Shown here piece after piece: positions 18,818 through 29,447 of a stretch of DNA of 64,000 nucleotides (its first letter is position 1; every line of letters starts with the position of its first letter). The translations under genes were made by a program, and so were the position numbers. Source of the stretch: Rhodobacteraceae bacterium CCMM004 (GTDB taxonomy: Bacteria > Pseudomonadota > Alphaproteobacteria > Rhodobacterales > Rhodobacteraceae); the NCBI GenBank assembly GCA_004005435.1, contig RZWH01000002.1:1-64000 (forward strand), read 5' to 3'. The notes beneath the pieces were generated by a model that had not been told where the DNA came from, searched no databases, and saw only the letters and a list, made by a program, of their open reading frames with translations.

Positions 18818-19971
18818 AACTGGGACAGGACCTGGCCGAGATCACCGCCGGCGTCGATCTGCTCTACCGCACGGGGCTGGGTCAGGACGACGTGCTGGAC
18901 CGCGAAGGGTTGATCCCCGTGGCCGTGGCCGAGGTGGCGCCGCGCGCGTTCCGCGACTGGACCGAGGCGCTCGACGCCATCGACGCCCACCTCGCCACCA
19001 TCCGGTCCGGGGCCGAGACCGGGCACGAGGCCGATTGGCTGACCGAGATGACCCTGTCGCTGGGCTCGCTCGCGCGGATGTTCTCGGGCCAGCGGATGGG
19101 GCTGGCCGAACGGCTGCGGGATCAGTTGCGGGTGGACCCGGCGCCGGTCCCCGACGACATCCTCGACGGCTATCGCGCCGATCTGCGCGGGGCGCTGGAA
19201 GGGCTGGGCTATCGCAGCGGCGACCTGGCCGAGGACGTGGCCCGCTGGGAGGCGGACACCGCGGTCGCGCCCGGAGACACACTGGCCCGTCTGGCCGAGA
19301 TCCAGCGCGAGGCGCAGGCCCGATCGCGGCGCCTGGTCTTCGACATCGGCGACGACTGGATCGACCCCAAGGGCGTGCGCGACCGCCCCTATGCCGCCTA
19401 TTGCGACTATCCCGGCCGGACGCTCTGGCTCAGCCTGGACTTCCGCTATACCGAGGCCGATCTCAAGCACCTGGCGACGCATGAGGCGTTCCCCGGCCAT
19501 CTGGTCCACTTGGCCCGTCGCGAAGCCCTTGTCGCCCGCGGCGAGATGTCGGCCGACGGCGCCCAGGTGGTGACGAACTCCGCCTCCAGCGCACTGTTCG
19601 AAGGGATCGCCGACAACGGCATCGCGCTGTTGGACTGGATCGACGGCCCGCAGGACGTGGCTGGGATCGCGCTGCAGCGTCTGCGCAGCGCCCTGCGGTG
19701 CAACGCCACCTGGATGGTGTTCCAGGAGGGGCATTCGATCGACGCGGCGGCGGCCGCCACCGCCGGGCCGTCGTTCCAGACCCCCGACACCACGCGGCGG
19801 CGGCTGGCCATGCTGTCGCACGAGCTGAGGGCTCCGTTCCTCTATGCCTATTGGTGCGGCGACCACGCCGTGCACCAGTTCCTGGAGGCCACCGCCGACC
19901 GGGACCGCCGCGAGGTGGTGCGCGAGCTCTACGACCGGATGCACACCCCCGCGACCCTTGCCGCCGCCTGA
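18814..19971 (+). CDS. Short DUF885-like zinc metallopeptidase
   Basis: The 385-residue protein carries H223-E-A-F-P-G-H229, the DUF885 metallopeptidase motif (HEAxPGHH), here followed by LVH and not HxQ. SALFEGIADNGIALLD lies where DUF885 proteins have EGWALY. Typical DUF885 proteins are near 550-600 residues, so this one lacks about a third, mainly N-terminal. It has no signal peptide and should act in the cytoplasm. It is coupled to the amidohydrolase by ATGA and is the last gene of the operon. Confidence 0.75.
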   Translation: MKLGQDLAEITAGVDLLYRTGLGQDDVLDREGLIPVAVAEVAPRAFRDWTEALDAIDAHLATIRSGAETGHEADWLTEMTLSLGSLARMFSGQRMGLAERLRDQLRVDPAPVPDDILDGYRADLRGALEGLGYRSGDLAEDVARWEADTAVAPGDTLARLAEIQREAQARSRRLVFDIGDDWIDPKGVRDRPYAAYCDYPGRTLWLSLDFRYTEADLKHLATHEAFPGHLVHLARREALVARGEMSADGAQVVTNSASSALFEGIADNGIALLDWIDGPQDVAGIALQRLRSALRCNATWMVFQEGHSIDAAAAATAGPSFQTPDTTRRRLAMLSHELRAPFLYAYWCGDHAVHQFLEATADRDRREVVRELYDRMHTPATLAAA

Positions 19972-20054
19972 TCGCACCGGGCCGCCCGCGCGCACCGCAC
20001 GCGGCCCCTTCGCGCTTGCACGGGAAAACGGGCGGCGGTATGCACAGGGCCGAC

Positions 20055-20128
20055 GCGGGTGTAGCTCAATGGTAGAGCAGGAGCTTCCCAAGCTTAAGAC
20101 GAGGGTTCGATTCCCTTCACCCGCTCCA
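20055..20128 (+). tRNA. tRNA-Gly (anticodon CCC)
   Basis: A 74-base cloverleaf. Acceptor GCGGGTG pairs with CACCCGC; the D arm is GCTC-AATGGTA-GAGC; the anticodon loop is TTCCCAA with CCC at its centre; the T arm is GAGGG-TTCGATT-CCCTT. The discriminator T is followed by an encoded CCA. The first anticodon-stem pair is G-A, which appears in related alphaproteobacterial sequences. Confidence 0.95.
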
Positions 20129-20342
20129 CGTCCCACCTGGTGATCTCGCAAGACGTGCAGCGCGTTGTAGGCGGGGCTCAGATCGCGCGAACCGACCTCG
20201 CTGGTTCGAGCCGAGACGCTGTTCGGTGGCCCGGGGGCGTTCGGTTCCGGTGGGACGCCCGAAGCCGCCACCGCGCCGGGCCAACCGCCCGATGAGAGCC
20301 CCCTCCCCGATCTGCGCACCTCCGCGCTTGCGCGGCCGGTTC

Positions 20343-20364
20343 CGGGGGTGCTAGCTCACCCCCG
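20343..20364 (+). promoter_or_regulatory. Hairpin in the leader of the antiporter gene
   Basis: CGGGGGTG-CTAGCT-CACCCCCG forms an 8-base perfect stem 24 bases before the antiporter ATG. It could be an operator, an RNA switch in the leader, or a terminator of the preceding tRNA transcript. There is no U-tract. Apart from this hairpin I see nothing else in 20129-20388. Confidence 0.4.
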
Positions 20365-20388
20365 CACCGCGGGCCGAGGACGACGTTC

Positions 20389-21654
20389 ATGAATCTGTTG
20401 CAGATCACCTCCCTCCTCATCGTGTTGGCGGGGGTCTTCGGCGCCATCAACTACCTGTTTCTCAAGCTCCCGTCGGCCATCGGCATTCTCGTCGTGTCGC
20501 TCTTGGCCTCGCTCGGTATCGTCCTGGTCGATGCGGTCATGCCGGGGCTCGGCATCGCCGACACCACCCGCGGCATCGTCACCGGCATCGCCTTTTCCGA
20601 CGCTCTGCTGGAGGGGATGCTGGGACTCTTGCTGTTCGCCGGCGCGCTGCACGTGAACCTCGACGATCTCAAGGCCGAGTGGCGGGTGGTGCTGTTGATG
20701 GCCACCATTGGCGTGGCGCTCTCCACCGTCATCGCCGGGGTCGGGTTCTCGTGGATCACCGGTGCGCCGCTGCTCATCGCGCTGGTCTTCGGCGCGCTGA
20801 TCTCGCCCACCGACCCGGTGGCGGTGCTGGGGGTCCTGCGCTCGGCCAACCTGCCCAAGTCCTTGGAGACCAAGATCGCGGGCGAGAGCCTGTTCAACGA
20901 CGGGGTCGGCTATGTGGTGTTCCTGGTCCTCGTGGGGCTGGCCTATCCCTCGGCCGGGGGGCACGGCGGCGGGCACGGCGAGGGCAGCGCCCTCTGGAAT
21001 GCCGCGGTGCTTTTCGTGCAGGAGGCGGGCGGCGGCGCGGTCCTGGGCCTGACGCTGGGTTGGCTGACGTTCCGGGTGATGCGGCATATCGACGACTACG
21101 CGCTGGAGGTGCTCTTGACCCTCGGCCTCGCCTTCGGCGGCTACGAACTCGCCGTGGCGCTGCACGTCTCGGCGCCGATCATGGCCGTCTGCGCGGGCCT
21201 TCTGATCGGCCACACCGGCCCCCGCGGAGGGATGAGCGCCGAGACCCGCGCCTATGTCGACGGGTTTTGGAAGCTGGTGGACGAGATCCTGAACGCGGTC
21301 CTGTTCCTGCTGATCGGGTTCGAGGTCTTCGCCGTGGCGTTCGACTTCGACGGGTTGACCACGGCCGTGCTCAGTCTGGCGCTGGCCCTCTTCGCGCGCC
21401 TGGCCGCGGTGGCGGTGCCGGTGACGCTCCTCAAACCCTTCCGCAGCTTCAGCCGGGGGGTGATCCCGATCATGACCTGGGGCGGGCTTAAAGGCGGCAT
21501 TTCGGTCGCCCTGGCGCTCAGCCTGCCGGACGGGGAGTGGAAGCCGCTGATCCTCACCTGCACCTACGTCGTCGTGATCTTCTCCATCGTGGTCCAGGGC
21601 CTGACCGTGGCGCGGCTGGCCAAGCGGCTGGGGCCGTCGCCGGAACTTCTCTGA
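20389..21654 (+). CDS. Na+/H+ antiporter, CPA1 (NhaP-type)
   Basis: The 421-residue membrane protein has about 12 helices and the CPA1 motifs FGALISPTDPVAVLGVLR and KIAGESLFNDGVGYVVF, where the Asn-Asp pair binds the cation. The motif TWGGLKGGISVALALSLP is also typical of NhaP. It exchanges cytoplasmic Na+ (or K+) for H+, giving salt and alkali tolerance. GAGG lies 9 bases before the ATG. A histidine-glycine loop at about residues 189-197 (GGHGGGHGEG) might respond to pH, which is speculation. Confidence 0.92.
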   Translation: MNLLQITSLLIVLAGVFGAINYLFLKLPSAIGILVVSLLASLGIVLVDAVMPGLGIADTTRGIVTGIAFSDALLEGMLGLLLFAGALHVNLDDLKAEWRVVLLMATIGVALSTVIAGVGFSWITGAPLLIALVFGALISPTDPVAVLGVLRSANLPKSLETKIAGESLFNDGVGYVVFLVLVGLAYPSAGGHGGGHGEGSALWNAAVLFVQEAGGGAVLGLTLGWLTFRVMRHIDDYALEVLLTLGLAFGGYELAVALHVSAPIMAVCAGLLIGHTGPRGGMSAETRAYVDGFWKLVDEILNAVLFLLIGFEVFAVAFDFDGLTTAVLSLALALFARLAAVAVPVTLLKPFRSFSRGVIPIMTWGGLKGGISVALALSLPDGEWKPLILTCTYVVVIFSIVVQGLTVARLAKRLGPSPELL

Positions 21655-21718
21655 GCGGGGGAACGCGGCCCTGCGCCTGCGCGTTTCGGGCGAAACCCTC
21701 TCACAGGAGACCGCGCCG

Positions 21719-22480
21719 ATGTCGCTGAAACGGATGATGACCAAGCTCGCCCTCGCCTTTGTCGCCGCAAAGGGCGTGCAGGCGTTCCAGCAATCCGGCG
21801 GGATCGAAGGGGTCAAGCGCAAGCTCCAGCAGAGCCAGCGTGGCACCGGCGCCGGGGCGAGCCACACGGGCACAGGCACGGGCGGCGGCCTCGGCGGTCT
21901 GATGGGCGGCGGTGGCTCGGGCGGGCTGGGCGGCCTCCTGGGGCAACTGGGGCTCAACACCTCCGGCGTGCCCTCGGGCACCGGCACCGGGCACGGCCGC
22001 ACCGACACCGGGCTGGGCGGTCTCTTGGGCGGTCTGGCCGGCGCCGCCGGCGGCGCCGCCGCCGCGGGCAAGATGCGCGGCCTCCTCGACACCACCCGCA
22101 GCGAACCCGCGGTGGCCCCCGACAGCGAAGAGACCGCCGGCGTGATGATCCGCGCCATGGTCATGGCGGCCAAGGCCGACGGCGAGATCGACGCCCAGGA
22201 GCAGGCGGCGCTGCAAGAGATCGCCGACGAGGGCGATCCGAGCGACTTGGCCTTCCTGCGCCGGGCGCTGGAGGCGCCGGTCGACGCCGAAGGTCTGGCC
22301 CGCGACGTGCCCCAGGGGCTGGAGCTGGAGGTCTACACCGCTGCGGTGATGGCCATCGAGCCCGACAACCGCGCCGAGGCCGAGTTCCTGCATTCCCTCG
22401 CCGAGGCGATGGCGCTGGACAAGGCGACGGTCAACTCGATCCACGAGGCCAACAACAAGCCGCCGCTCTACACCCTATGA
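21719..22480 (+). CDS. DUF533 (YebE-like, TerB fold) protein
   Basis: The 253-residue product has a basic N-terminal helix and a long Gly-rich stretch at residues 45-115 (GGGLGGLMGGGGSGGLGGLL). The C-terminal domain contains VMIRAMVMAAKADGEIDAQE, typical of DUF533/TerB-like folds. The Gly-rich segment resembles membrane-associated glycine-zipper sequence. Function is unknown; family members are inner-membrane proteins linked to envelope stress. Its stop overlaps the PhzF start by ATGA. Confidence 0.85.
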   Translation: MSLKRMMTKLALAFVAAKGVQAFQQSGGIEGVKRKLQQSQRGTGAGASHTGTGTGGGLGGLMGGGGSGGLGGLLGQLGLNTSGVPSGTGTGHGRTDTGLGGLLGGLAGAAGGAAAAGKMRGLLDTTRSEPAVAPDSEETAGVMIRAMVMAAKADGEIDAQEQAALQEIADEGDPSDLAFLRRALEAPVDAEGLARDVPQGLELEVYTAAVMAIEPDNRAEAEFLHSLAEAMALDKATVNSIHEANNKPPLYTL

Positions 22481-23322
22481 CGGCCTACCTGGTCTACGAC
22501 GTCTTTGCCGAGACGCGATTCGGCGGCAATCCTCTGGCGGTGGTGCTGGACGCGCAGGAGTTGGACGAGGCGACGCTTCTGCCCATCGCGCAGGAGTTCG
22601 GGTTTTCCGAAACCACCTTTGTCTATCCGCCGGAGGTCGAGGGGCACACCGCCCGCGTGCGGATCTTTACGCCGGCGCGGGAGTTGCCGTTCGCCGGGCA
22701 CCCAACGGTGGGCACCGCTGTCGCTTTGGCGGATCTGGGCCACCCGACCGAGCAGGTGCTGGAGTTGGGCGTGGGGCCGATCCCGGCGACCGTGACGGGC
22801 GACCGTGCCGCGTTCGCCACCGGCGTGCCGTTGGAGACCCTGGGCGCGCCGGACCCCGCGGCGATCGCGGCGTGCCTGGGGCTGGAGCCCGGCGCGCTGC
22901 GTCAGGACCGGCACGCGCCGGTGATCGCGTCGGTGGGCCTGCCGTTCGTCCTGGCAGAGGTCGCCGACGCCGCCGCGCTCGGCCGCTGCACACCGGCGCT
23001 CGGCCCCTTCGCAGAGGCCAGCGCGTTGGCGGGCCTCGACACGCACTTCGCCCTCTACGCCTATACCCGCGACGGCGCGGAGGTGCGGGCGCGGATGTTC
23101 TCGCCCCTCGACGGGATCCACGAGGACCCCGCCACCGGCAGCGCGGCCGCGGCGCTGACCGCCTATCTGGCCGACCTGGACGACGGGCCCCTGTCGCTGA
23201 CCATCGCGCAAGGGGTCGAGATGGGACGGCCCAGCCGGATCGAGGCGCAGGCCCAAGACGGGACCGTGCGGATCGGCGGCCGCGCCCTGCGCGTGATGGA
23301 GGGGCGTCTGCACCTTGCCTGA
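22477..23322 (+). CDS. PhzF-family isomerase/epimerase-like protein
   Basis: The 281-residue product has the PhzF fold features: GGNPLAVVLDA, the catalytic Glu E45 in FGFSETTF, RELPFAGHPTVGTA and the second-half EDPATGSAAAAL. Members include the phenazine enzyme PhzF and many proteins of unknown substrate. No phenazine genes are near, so a general isomerase role is more likely. It is translationally coupled to the DUF533 gene. Confidence 0.9.
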   Translation: MTAYLVYDVFAETRFGGNPLAVVLDAQELDEATLLPIAQEFGFSETTFVYPPEVEGHTARVRIFTPARELPFAGHPTVGTAVALADLGHPTEQVLELGVGPIPATVTGDRAAFATGVPLETLGAPDPAAIAACLGLEPGALRQDRHAPVIASVGLPFVLAEVADAAALGRCTPALGPFAEASALAGLDTHFALYAYTRDGAEVRARMFSPLDGIHEDPATGSAAAALTAYLADLDDGPLSLTIAQGVEMGRPSRIEAQAQDGTVRIGGRALRVMEGRLHLA

Positions 23323-23392
23323 GGGCTGGTCCCGCGCCGCCCCATGGCCTATCACCGGGCCGCACCCGACCCTGGCCCCGGGACCGCCGCCG

Positions 23393-23801
23393 ATGACGGA
23401 CACGATACTCGACCGCTGCGCCGCCAAGGGGCTGCGCATGACCGACCAACGACGCACCATCGCGCGGGTGCTGGAGGAGTCGTCGGACCATCCCGACGTC
23501 GAAGAGCTCTATGCCCGCGCGTCGGCCCGGGATTCCGCCATCTCCATCGCCACGGTCTATCGGACGGTGAAACTGTTCGAGGAATCGGGGATCCTGGAGC
23601 GGCGCGAGTTCGGCGACGGGCGCGCCCGCTACGAGGATGCCGAACGGGACCACCACGATCACCTCATCGACCTCCAGTCGGGCGAGGTGATCGAGTTCGT
23701 CGACCCAGAGATCGAAGCGCTGCAAGAGCGCATCGCGGCCAAGCTCGGATACGAACTCCGCGGTCACCGGCTGGAGCTCTACGGCGTGCCGATCCGAAGG
23801 C

Positions 23802-23809
<8 letters not shown>
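23393..23809 (+). CDS. Fur-family transcriptional regulator (Fur/Mur type)
   Basis: The 138-residue product has a winged helix (residues about 1-80; LRMTDQRRTIARVLEESSDH, SIATVYRTVKLFEESGILE). A C-terminal metal-binding domain follows with DHHDHLIDLQSGEVIEFVDP, which supplies the His, Asp and Glu ligands. It lacks the CxxC pairs of E. coli Fur, as is common in alphaproteobacteria, where such proteins often sense Mn (Mur). Target genes cannot be read here. The ATG at 23393 starts the conserved N-terminus; its end overlaps the next gene. Confidence 0.93.
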
Positions 23810-26620
<2,811 letters not shown>

Positions 26621-26624
26621 ACGG

Positions 26625-27356
26625 ATGGCCGAGGCGCTGTATCACGACCCCGCCCTGGCCGCGCTCTACGACGATTTGAACGGCTGGGACGCCGATTTCG
26701 CCTGGGTGGACGCGCAGGTGCGGCCGGGCGACCGGGTGCTCGACCTCGGCTGCGGCACCGGCGAGCTGGCCGCGCACCTCGCCGCCCGCGCCGATGTGAC
26801 CGGCGTGGACCAGGCCGAGGCGATGCTGGCCGCGGCGCGGGCCCGGCCGGGCGGCGACGGGGTGCTTTGGGTGGCGGCAGACGCCCGAACGCTGGACCTG
26901 GACCGGCGCTTCGACTGGATCGTGCTGACCGGGCACGCCTTCCAATGCTTCCTGACCGACGCCGATCAGGACGCCGTCTGCGCAGCCATCGCCCGCCACC
27001 TCGCCCGCGGGGGCCGCTTCGCCTTCGACAGCCGCAACCCCGAGGATCGGGCGTGGGAGCGGTGGGCGGAGGCCGTCCACACCCGGCCGTTCCGCACCGC
27101 GTCGGGCGACGCCAGCGTCGCCACCGCCTCCGCCTGGGATGGGGCGACCGAGATCGTCAGCTACCGCCAGACCTATCGCACCGCGGACGGCACCCGCACC
27201 TCCACCGCGCGCATCCGCTTTGCCCCGCGTACCCGGATCGCCGCGGCGCTGGCGGGCGCGGGGTTGACCGTGCACACATGGCTCGGGGACTGGAGCGGCG
27301 CGCCGCTGACCTCCGGCAGCCCCGACATCATCCCGGTGGGGGGCCTGACCCGGTGA
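26625..27356 (+). CDS. Class I SAM-dependent methyltransferase
   Basis: The 243-residue product has motif I VLDLGCGTGELAAHLAARA at about residues 37-55 and the following acidic VTGVDQAEAML, which bind S-adenosylmethionine. The later DWIVLTGHAFQCFLTD is motif IV-like. The methyl acceptor is unknown. It starts 4 bases after the GNAT gene, and its stop overlaps the next start (GTGA), so these three genes are probably one transcript. Confidence 0.88.
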   Translation: MAEALYHDPALAALYDDLNGWDADFAWVDAQVRPGDRVLDLGCGTGELAAHLAARADVTGVDQAEAMLAAARARPGGDGVLWVAADARTLDLDRRFDWIVLTGHAFQCFLTDADQDAVCAAIARHLARGGRFAFDSRNPEDRAWERWAEAVHTRPFRTASGDASVATASAWDGATEIVSYRQTYRTADGTRTSTARIRFAPRTRIAAALAGAGLTVHTWLGDWSGAPLTSGSPDIIPVGGLTR

Positions 27357-28033
27357 TCCGCGCGCTGATCTTCGACGTCTTCGGCACCTGCGTCGACTGG
27401 CGCAGCGCCATCGCGCGCGAGGTCGCCGCAGCCGTGCCCGGGGTCGACGCCCCGGCCTTCGCCGACGCGTGGCGGGGCGAGTATCAACCGGCGATGGCGC
27501 GTATCCGCGAGGGCGGTCGCGGCTATGTCCCGCTCGACGACCTGCACCGCGAAAACCTCGACCGCGTGCTTGCCCGTTTTGGCGCGGCGACGCCCGACGC
27601 CGCCACCCTCGCCCGCGCGTGGGAGCGGTTGGACCCCTGGCCCGACACCGTGCGCGGCCTTACGGCGCTCCAAGCGGCGCGAATCGTCGCCCCCTGCTCG
27701 AACGGCTCCATTGCGCTGATGACGCACCTGGCGCGGCACGCGGGCCTGTCCTGGGATTGCATCCTCGGCGCCGATATCGCCCGCGATTACAAGCCCAAGG
27801 CGGCGGTCTATCTGGCCAGTTGCGCCGCCCTGCGCCTGCCGCCAGCCGAGGTGGCCATGGTCGCGGCGCACAACGACGACCTCCACGCCGCCCGCGCGGC
27901 GGGCCTGCGCACCGCCTTCGTGCCGCGGCCCACGGAGCACGGGCCGGGCCAGACCACGGACCTCGCGCCGGAGGCGGACTGGGACTGGGTGGCGGACGAC
28001 TTTCTAGACCTTGCTGGCCGGATCGGCCCCTGA
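27353..28033 (+). CDS. Haloacid dehalogenase type II (HAD superfamily)
   Basis: The 226-residue product has the HAD nucleophile D8 in LIFDVFGTCVDW, motif II APCSNGS, Lys in RDYKPKAAVYL and an acidic motif AAHNDDLHAA. The pattern matches 2-haloacid dehalogenase type II, although many relatives act on other phosphoesters or haloacids. The GTG start overlaps the methyltransferase stop. Its end is 4 bases from the convergent PRC-barrel gene. Confidence 0.88.
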   Translation: MIRALIFDVFGTCVDWRSAIAREVAAAVPGVDAPAFADAWRGEYQPAMARIREGGRGYVPLDDLHRENLDRVLARFGAATPDAATLARAWERLDPWPDTVRGLTALQAARIVAPCSNGSIALMTHLARHAGLSWDCILGADIARDYKPKAAVYLASCAALRLPPAEVAMVAAHNDDLHAARAAGLRTAFVPRPTEHGPGQTTDLAPEADWDWVADDFLDLAGRIGP

Positions 28034-28037
28034 GGCG

Positions 28038-28457
28038 CTACTGCCAAAAGTCCTCGTCGACCTGTTGCAGGGCCTCCATCTGCTCCTGGGTCATGCCGGT
28101 CAGGAAATAGGTGTCGCCCGACACCTGCACCACCCGCAGATCGCTCAGGGGCACCAGCACCCGCGTCTCGCCGATGCCGAGGAACCCACCGATATCGGCG
28201 ACCACACCCTCGATCCGGCCGTCGGCGGTGAGGGAGAGATCCTCGATCTCGCCCACGTTTTCCCAATCGGGCGGCATTTCCAGGAGAGGCGCGGTCATGT
28301 CGGTCGCCCCCGCCTTGGCGCTGGCGTAGATCTCGCCCCCCAGGAGCATCGTCGCCTTCATCCGCTTGGACCCCTCCGCGGCCTCCTGCGCGTGCAGGAC
28401 CGGCGCCGCCAGGACGGTCAGAGAGAGGCCGAGTGCGGGGAGGGACAGATGCGCCAT
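28038..28457 (-). CDS. Periplasmic PRC-barrel domain protein
   Basis: The 139-residue product has a signal peptide (MAHLSLPALGLSLTVLAAPVLHAQ) and a PRC-barrel at about residues 37-115. The barrel includes GEIYASAKAG, NVGEIEDLSLTADGRIEGVV and FLGIGETRVLVPLSDL. PRC barrels are binding modules found in RimM and photosynthetic reaction-centre H subunits; secreted ones are of unknown role. It is divergent from the cupin gene. Confidence 0.85.
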   Translation of the reverse strand: MAHLSLPALGLSLTVLAAPVLHAQEAAEGSKRMKATMLLGGEIYASAKAGATDMTAPLLEMPPDWENVGEIEDLSLTADGRIEGVVADIGGFLGIGETRVLVPLSDLRVVQVSGDTYFLTGMTQEQMEALQQVDEDFWQ

Positions 28458-28567
28458 GGGACAGGTCTCCGATAGATGAACGTCAGCGGGTCAAGCCCCT
28501 GGCCCCTCGGCCGGTTCCCGCCGGGCGGGCGCTGGACACCGGCGGGCGGCTGCGCCATGTCTGCGCC

Positions 28568-28996
28568 ATGACCGCCCAAGACATCATCGATCGCCTAAAA
28601 CTTGCGCCCCATCCCGAAGGCGGATGGTATCGGCAGACCTGGATCGACGTCGGCCGACGCAGCCGCCCGGCCGGGACCTGCATCTACTTCCTCCTCGAAG
28701 AGGGGAAGGAGAGCCATTGGCACCGCGTCGACGCCACCGAGATCTGGCACCACTATGCCGGCGCCCCGCTGACCCTGCGGACGAGTGCCACTGCCGCCGG
28801 CCCCGCCACGGCCCATGTCCTGGGTCCAGACCTCGCCGCCGGGGCCGCGCCCCAGATCGTCGTCCCTTCCGACCACTGGCAGGCCGCGCGGGCCGATCGC
28901 GGCGGCTGGACCCTGGTGGGATGCACGGTGTCGCCGGGGTTCCGCTTCGAGGGGTTCACGCTGGCGCCGCCGGGGTTCGACATCCCGCAGCGCTGA
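28568..28996 (+). CDS. DUF985 cupin-like protein
   Basis: The 142-residue product has the DUF985 signature HPEGGWYRQTW near residue 15. It continues with YFLLEEGKESHWHRVDATEI and SDHWQAARADRGGWTLVGCT, forming a cupin barrel with conserved His residues. The function is unknown; such proteins resemble sugar epimerase/isomerase-like cupins. The start at 28568 begins the family N-terminus. A 451-base gene-free spacer follows. Confidence 0.88.
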   Translation: MTAQDIIDRLKLAPHPEGGWYRQTWIDVGRRSRPAGTCIYFLLEEGKESHWHRVDATEIWHHYAGAPLTLRTSATAAGPATAHVLGPDLAAGAAPQIVVPSDHWQAARADRGGWTLVGCTVSPGFRFEGFTLAPPGFDIPQR

Positions 28997-29141
28997 GTCC
29001 CGCGCCGCCGCCCGGGGCCAAAGGGCCGCCGGGTCCCACCGGGCGCCAGAATGGTGTGCGGGCGTCAGCCCGCTCCGTGGGGATACGTCCCCCACCCGCG
29101 CTGGAGATGGAACGGTGCGCTCGCCCAGCCCCCACCCCTGG

Positions 29142-29188
29142 CCGGCGGCACGCCGGGCAGCGCCGTCCCGCCCCCCCGGGGCAGCGCT
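29142..29188 (+). repeat. REP-like repeat unit, copy 1
   Basis: The unit is a hairpin CCGGCG-GCA-CGCCGG, then GGCAGCGCCGTCCCGCC, a run of C, and GGGGCAGCGCT. The last 37 bases match copy 2 with one difference. The hairpin is kept in both copies though its loop differs, which suggests selection for structure. Confidence 0.75.
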
Positions 29189-29264
29189 GCCCTTCACTCT
29201 CGGCGGCGAAGCCGGGTTGCCAACCGATTCCACCCTTCGACCCGCCCAGCCCCCCATGTCTCGC

Positions 29265-29312
29265 CCGGCGGAAATGCCGGGCAGCGCCGTCCCGCCCCCC
29301 CGGGGCGGCGCT
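29265..29312 (+). repeat. REP-like repeat unit, copy 2
   Basis: Same layout as copy 1: hairpin CCGGC-GGAAAT-GCCGG, then GGCAGCGCCGTCCCGCC, a C run and GGGGCGGCGCT. It matches copy 1 over 37 bases with one substitution near the end. Confidence 0.75.
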
Positions 29313-29384
29313 TTTGGCGAGGACGGTGCAGCCGCCGGGACGTCAGTGCATTTGGTTTGCGCGCGCGCCGTTCAAGCCCGCCCC

Positions 29385-29402
29385 GGCGGGACGGCGCTGC
29401 CC
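29385..29402 (-). repeat. Inverted partial copy of the REP-like unit
   Basis: GGCGGGACGGCGCTGCCC is the exact reverse complement of the 18-base core at 29155-29172 and 29279-29296. Only the core is kept, the rest is diverged. Confidence 0.7.
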
Positions 29403-29447
29403 TCGTCTCCCGGCGGGTGCGGTGCTGGACGCCCCCCCCACCGCCGC

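Larger units (their letters stand above)
28997..29447. other. Gene-free spacer rich in GC inverted repeats
   Basis: No reading frame here has protein-like composition or a ribosome site. The stretch holds two small hairpins (29058-29073, GCGGGC stems; 29077-29095, GTGGGG stems), two direct copies of a REP-like unit (29142-29188, 29265-29312) and an inverted partial copy (29385-29402). It separates the cupin gene from the convergent end of pgi. Confidence 0.7.

Noticed and set aside
10033..19971. Possible genomic island because of the accessory operon
   Set aside because: No integrase, tRNA junction repeat or clear base-composition change at either end; the tRNA-Gly at 20055 is intact and no repeat of its 3' end was seen upstream.
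20187..20207. CGAACC...GGTTCGAGCC after tRNA-Gly, like a T-arm of a second tRNA
   Set aside because: No acceptor or anticodon arm can be folded around it; it is only a short hairpin.
28997..29447. Possible CRISPR array or small gene in the repeat-bearing spacer
   Set aside because: There are only two full copies and one inverted core, unequal spacing and no cas genes; no frame has a ribosome site.
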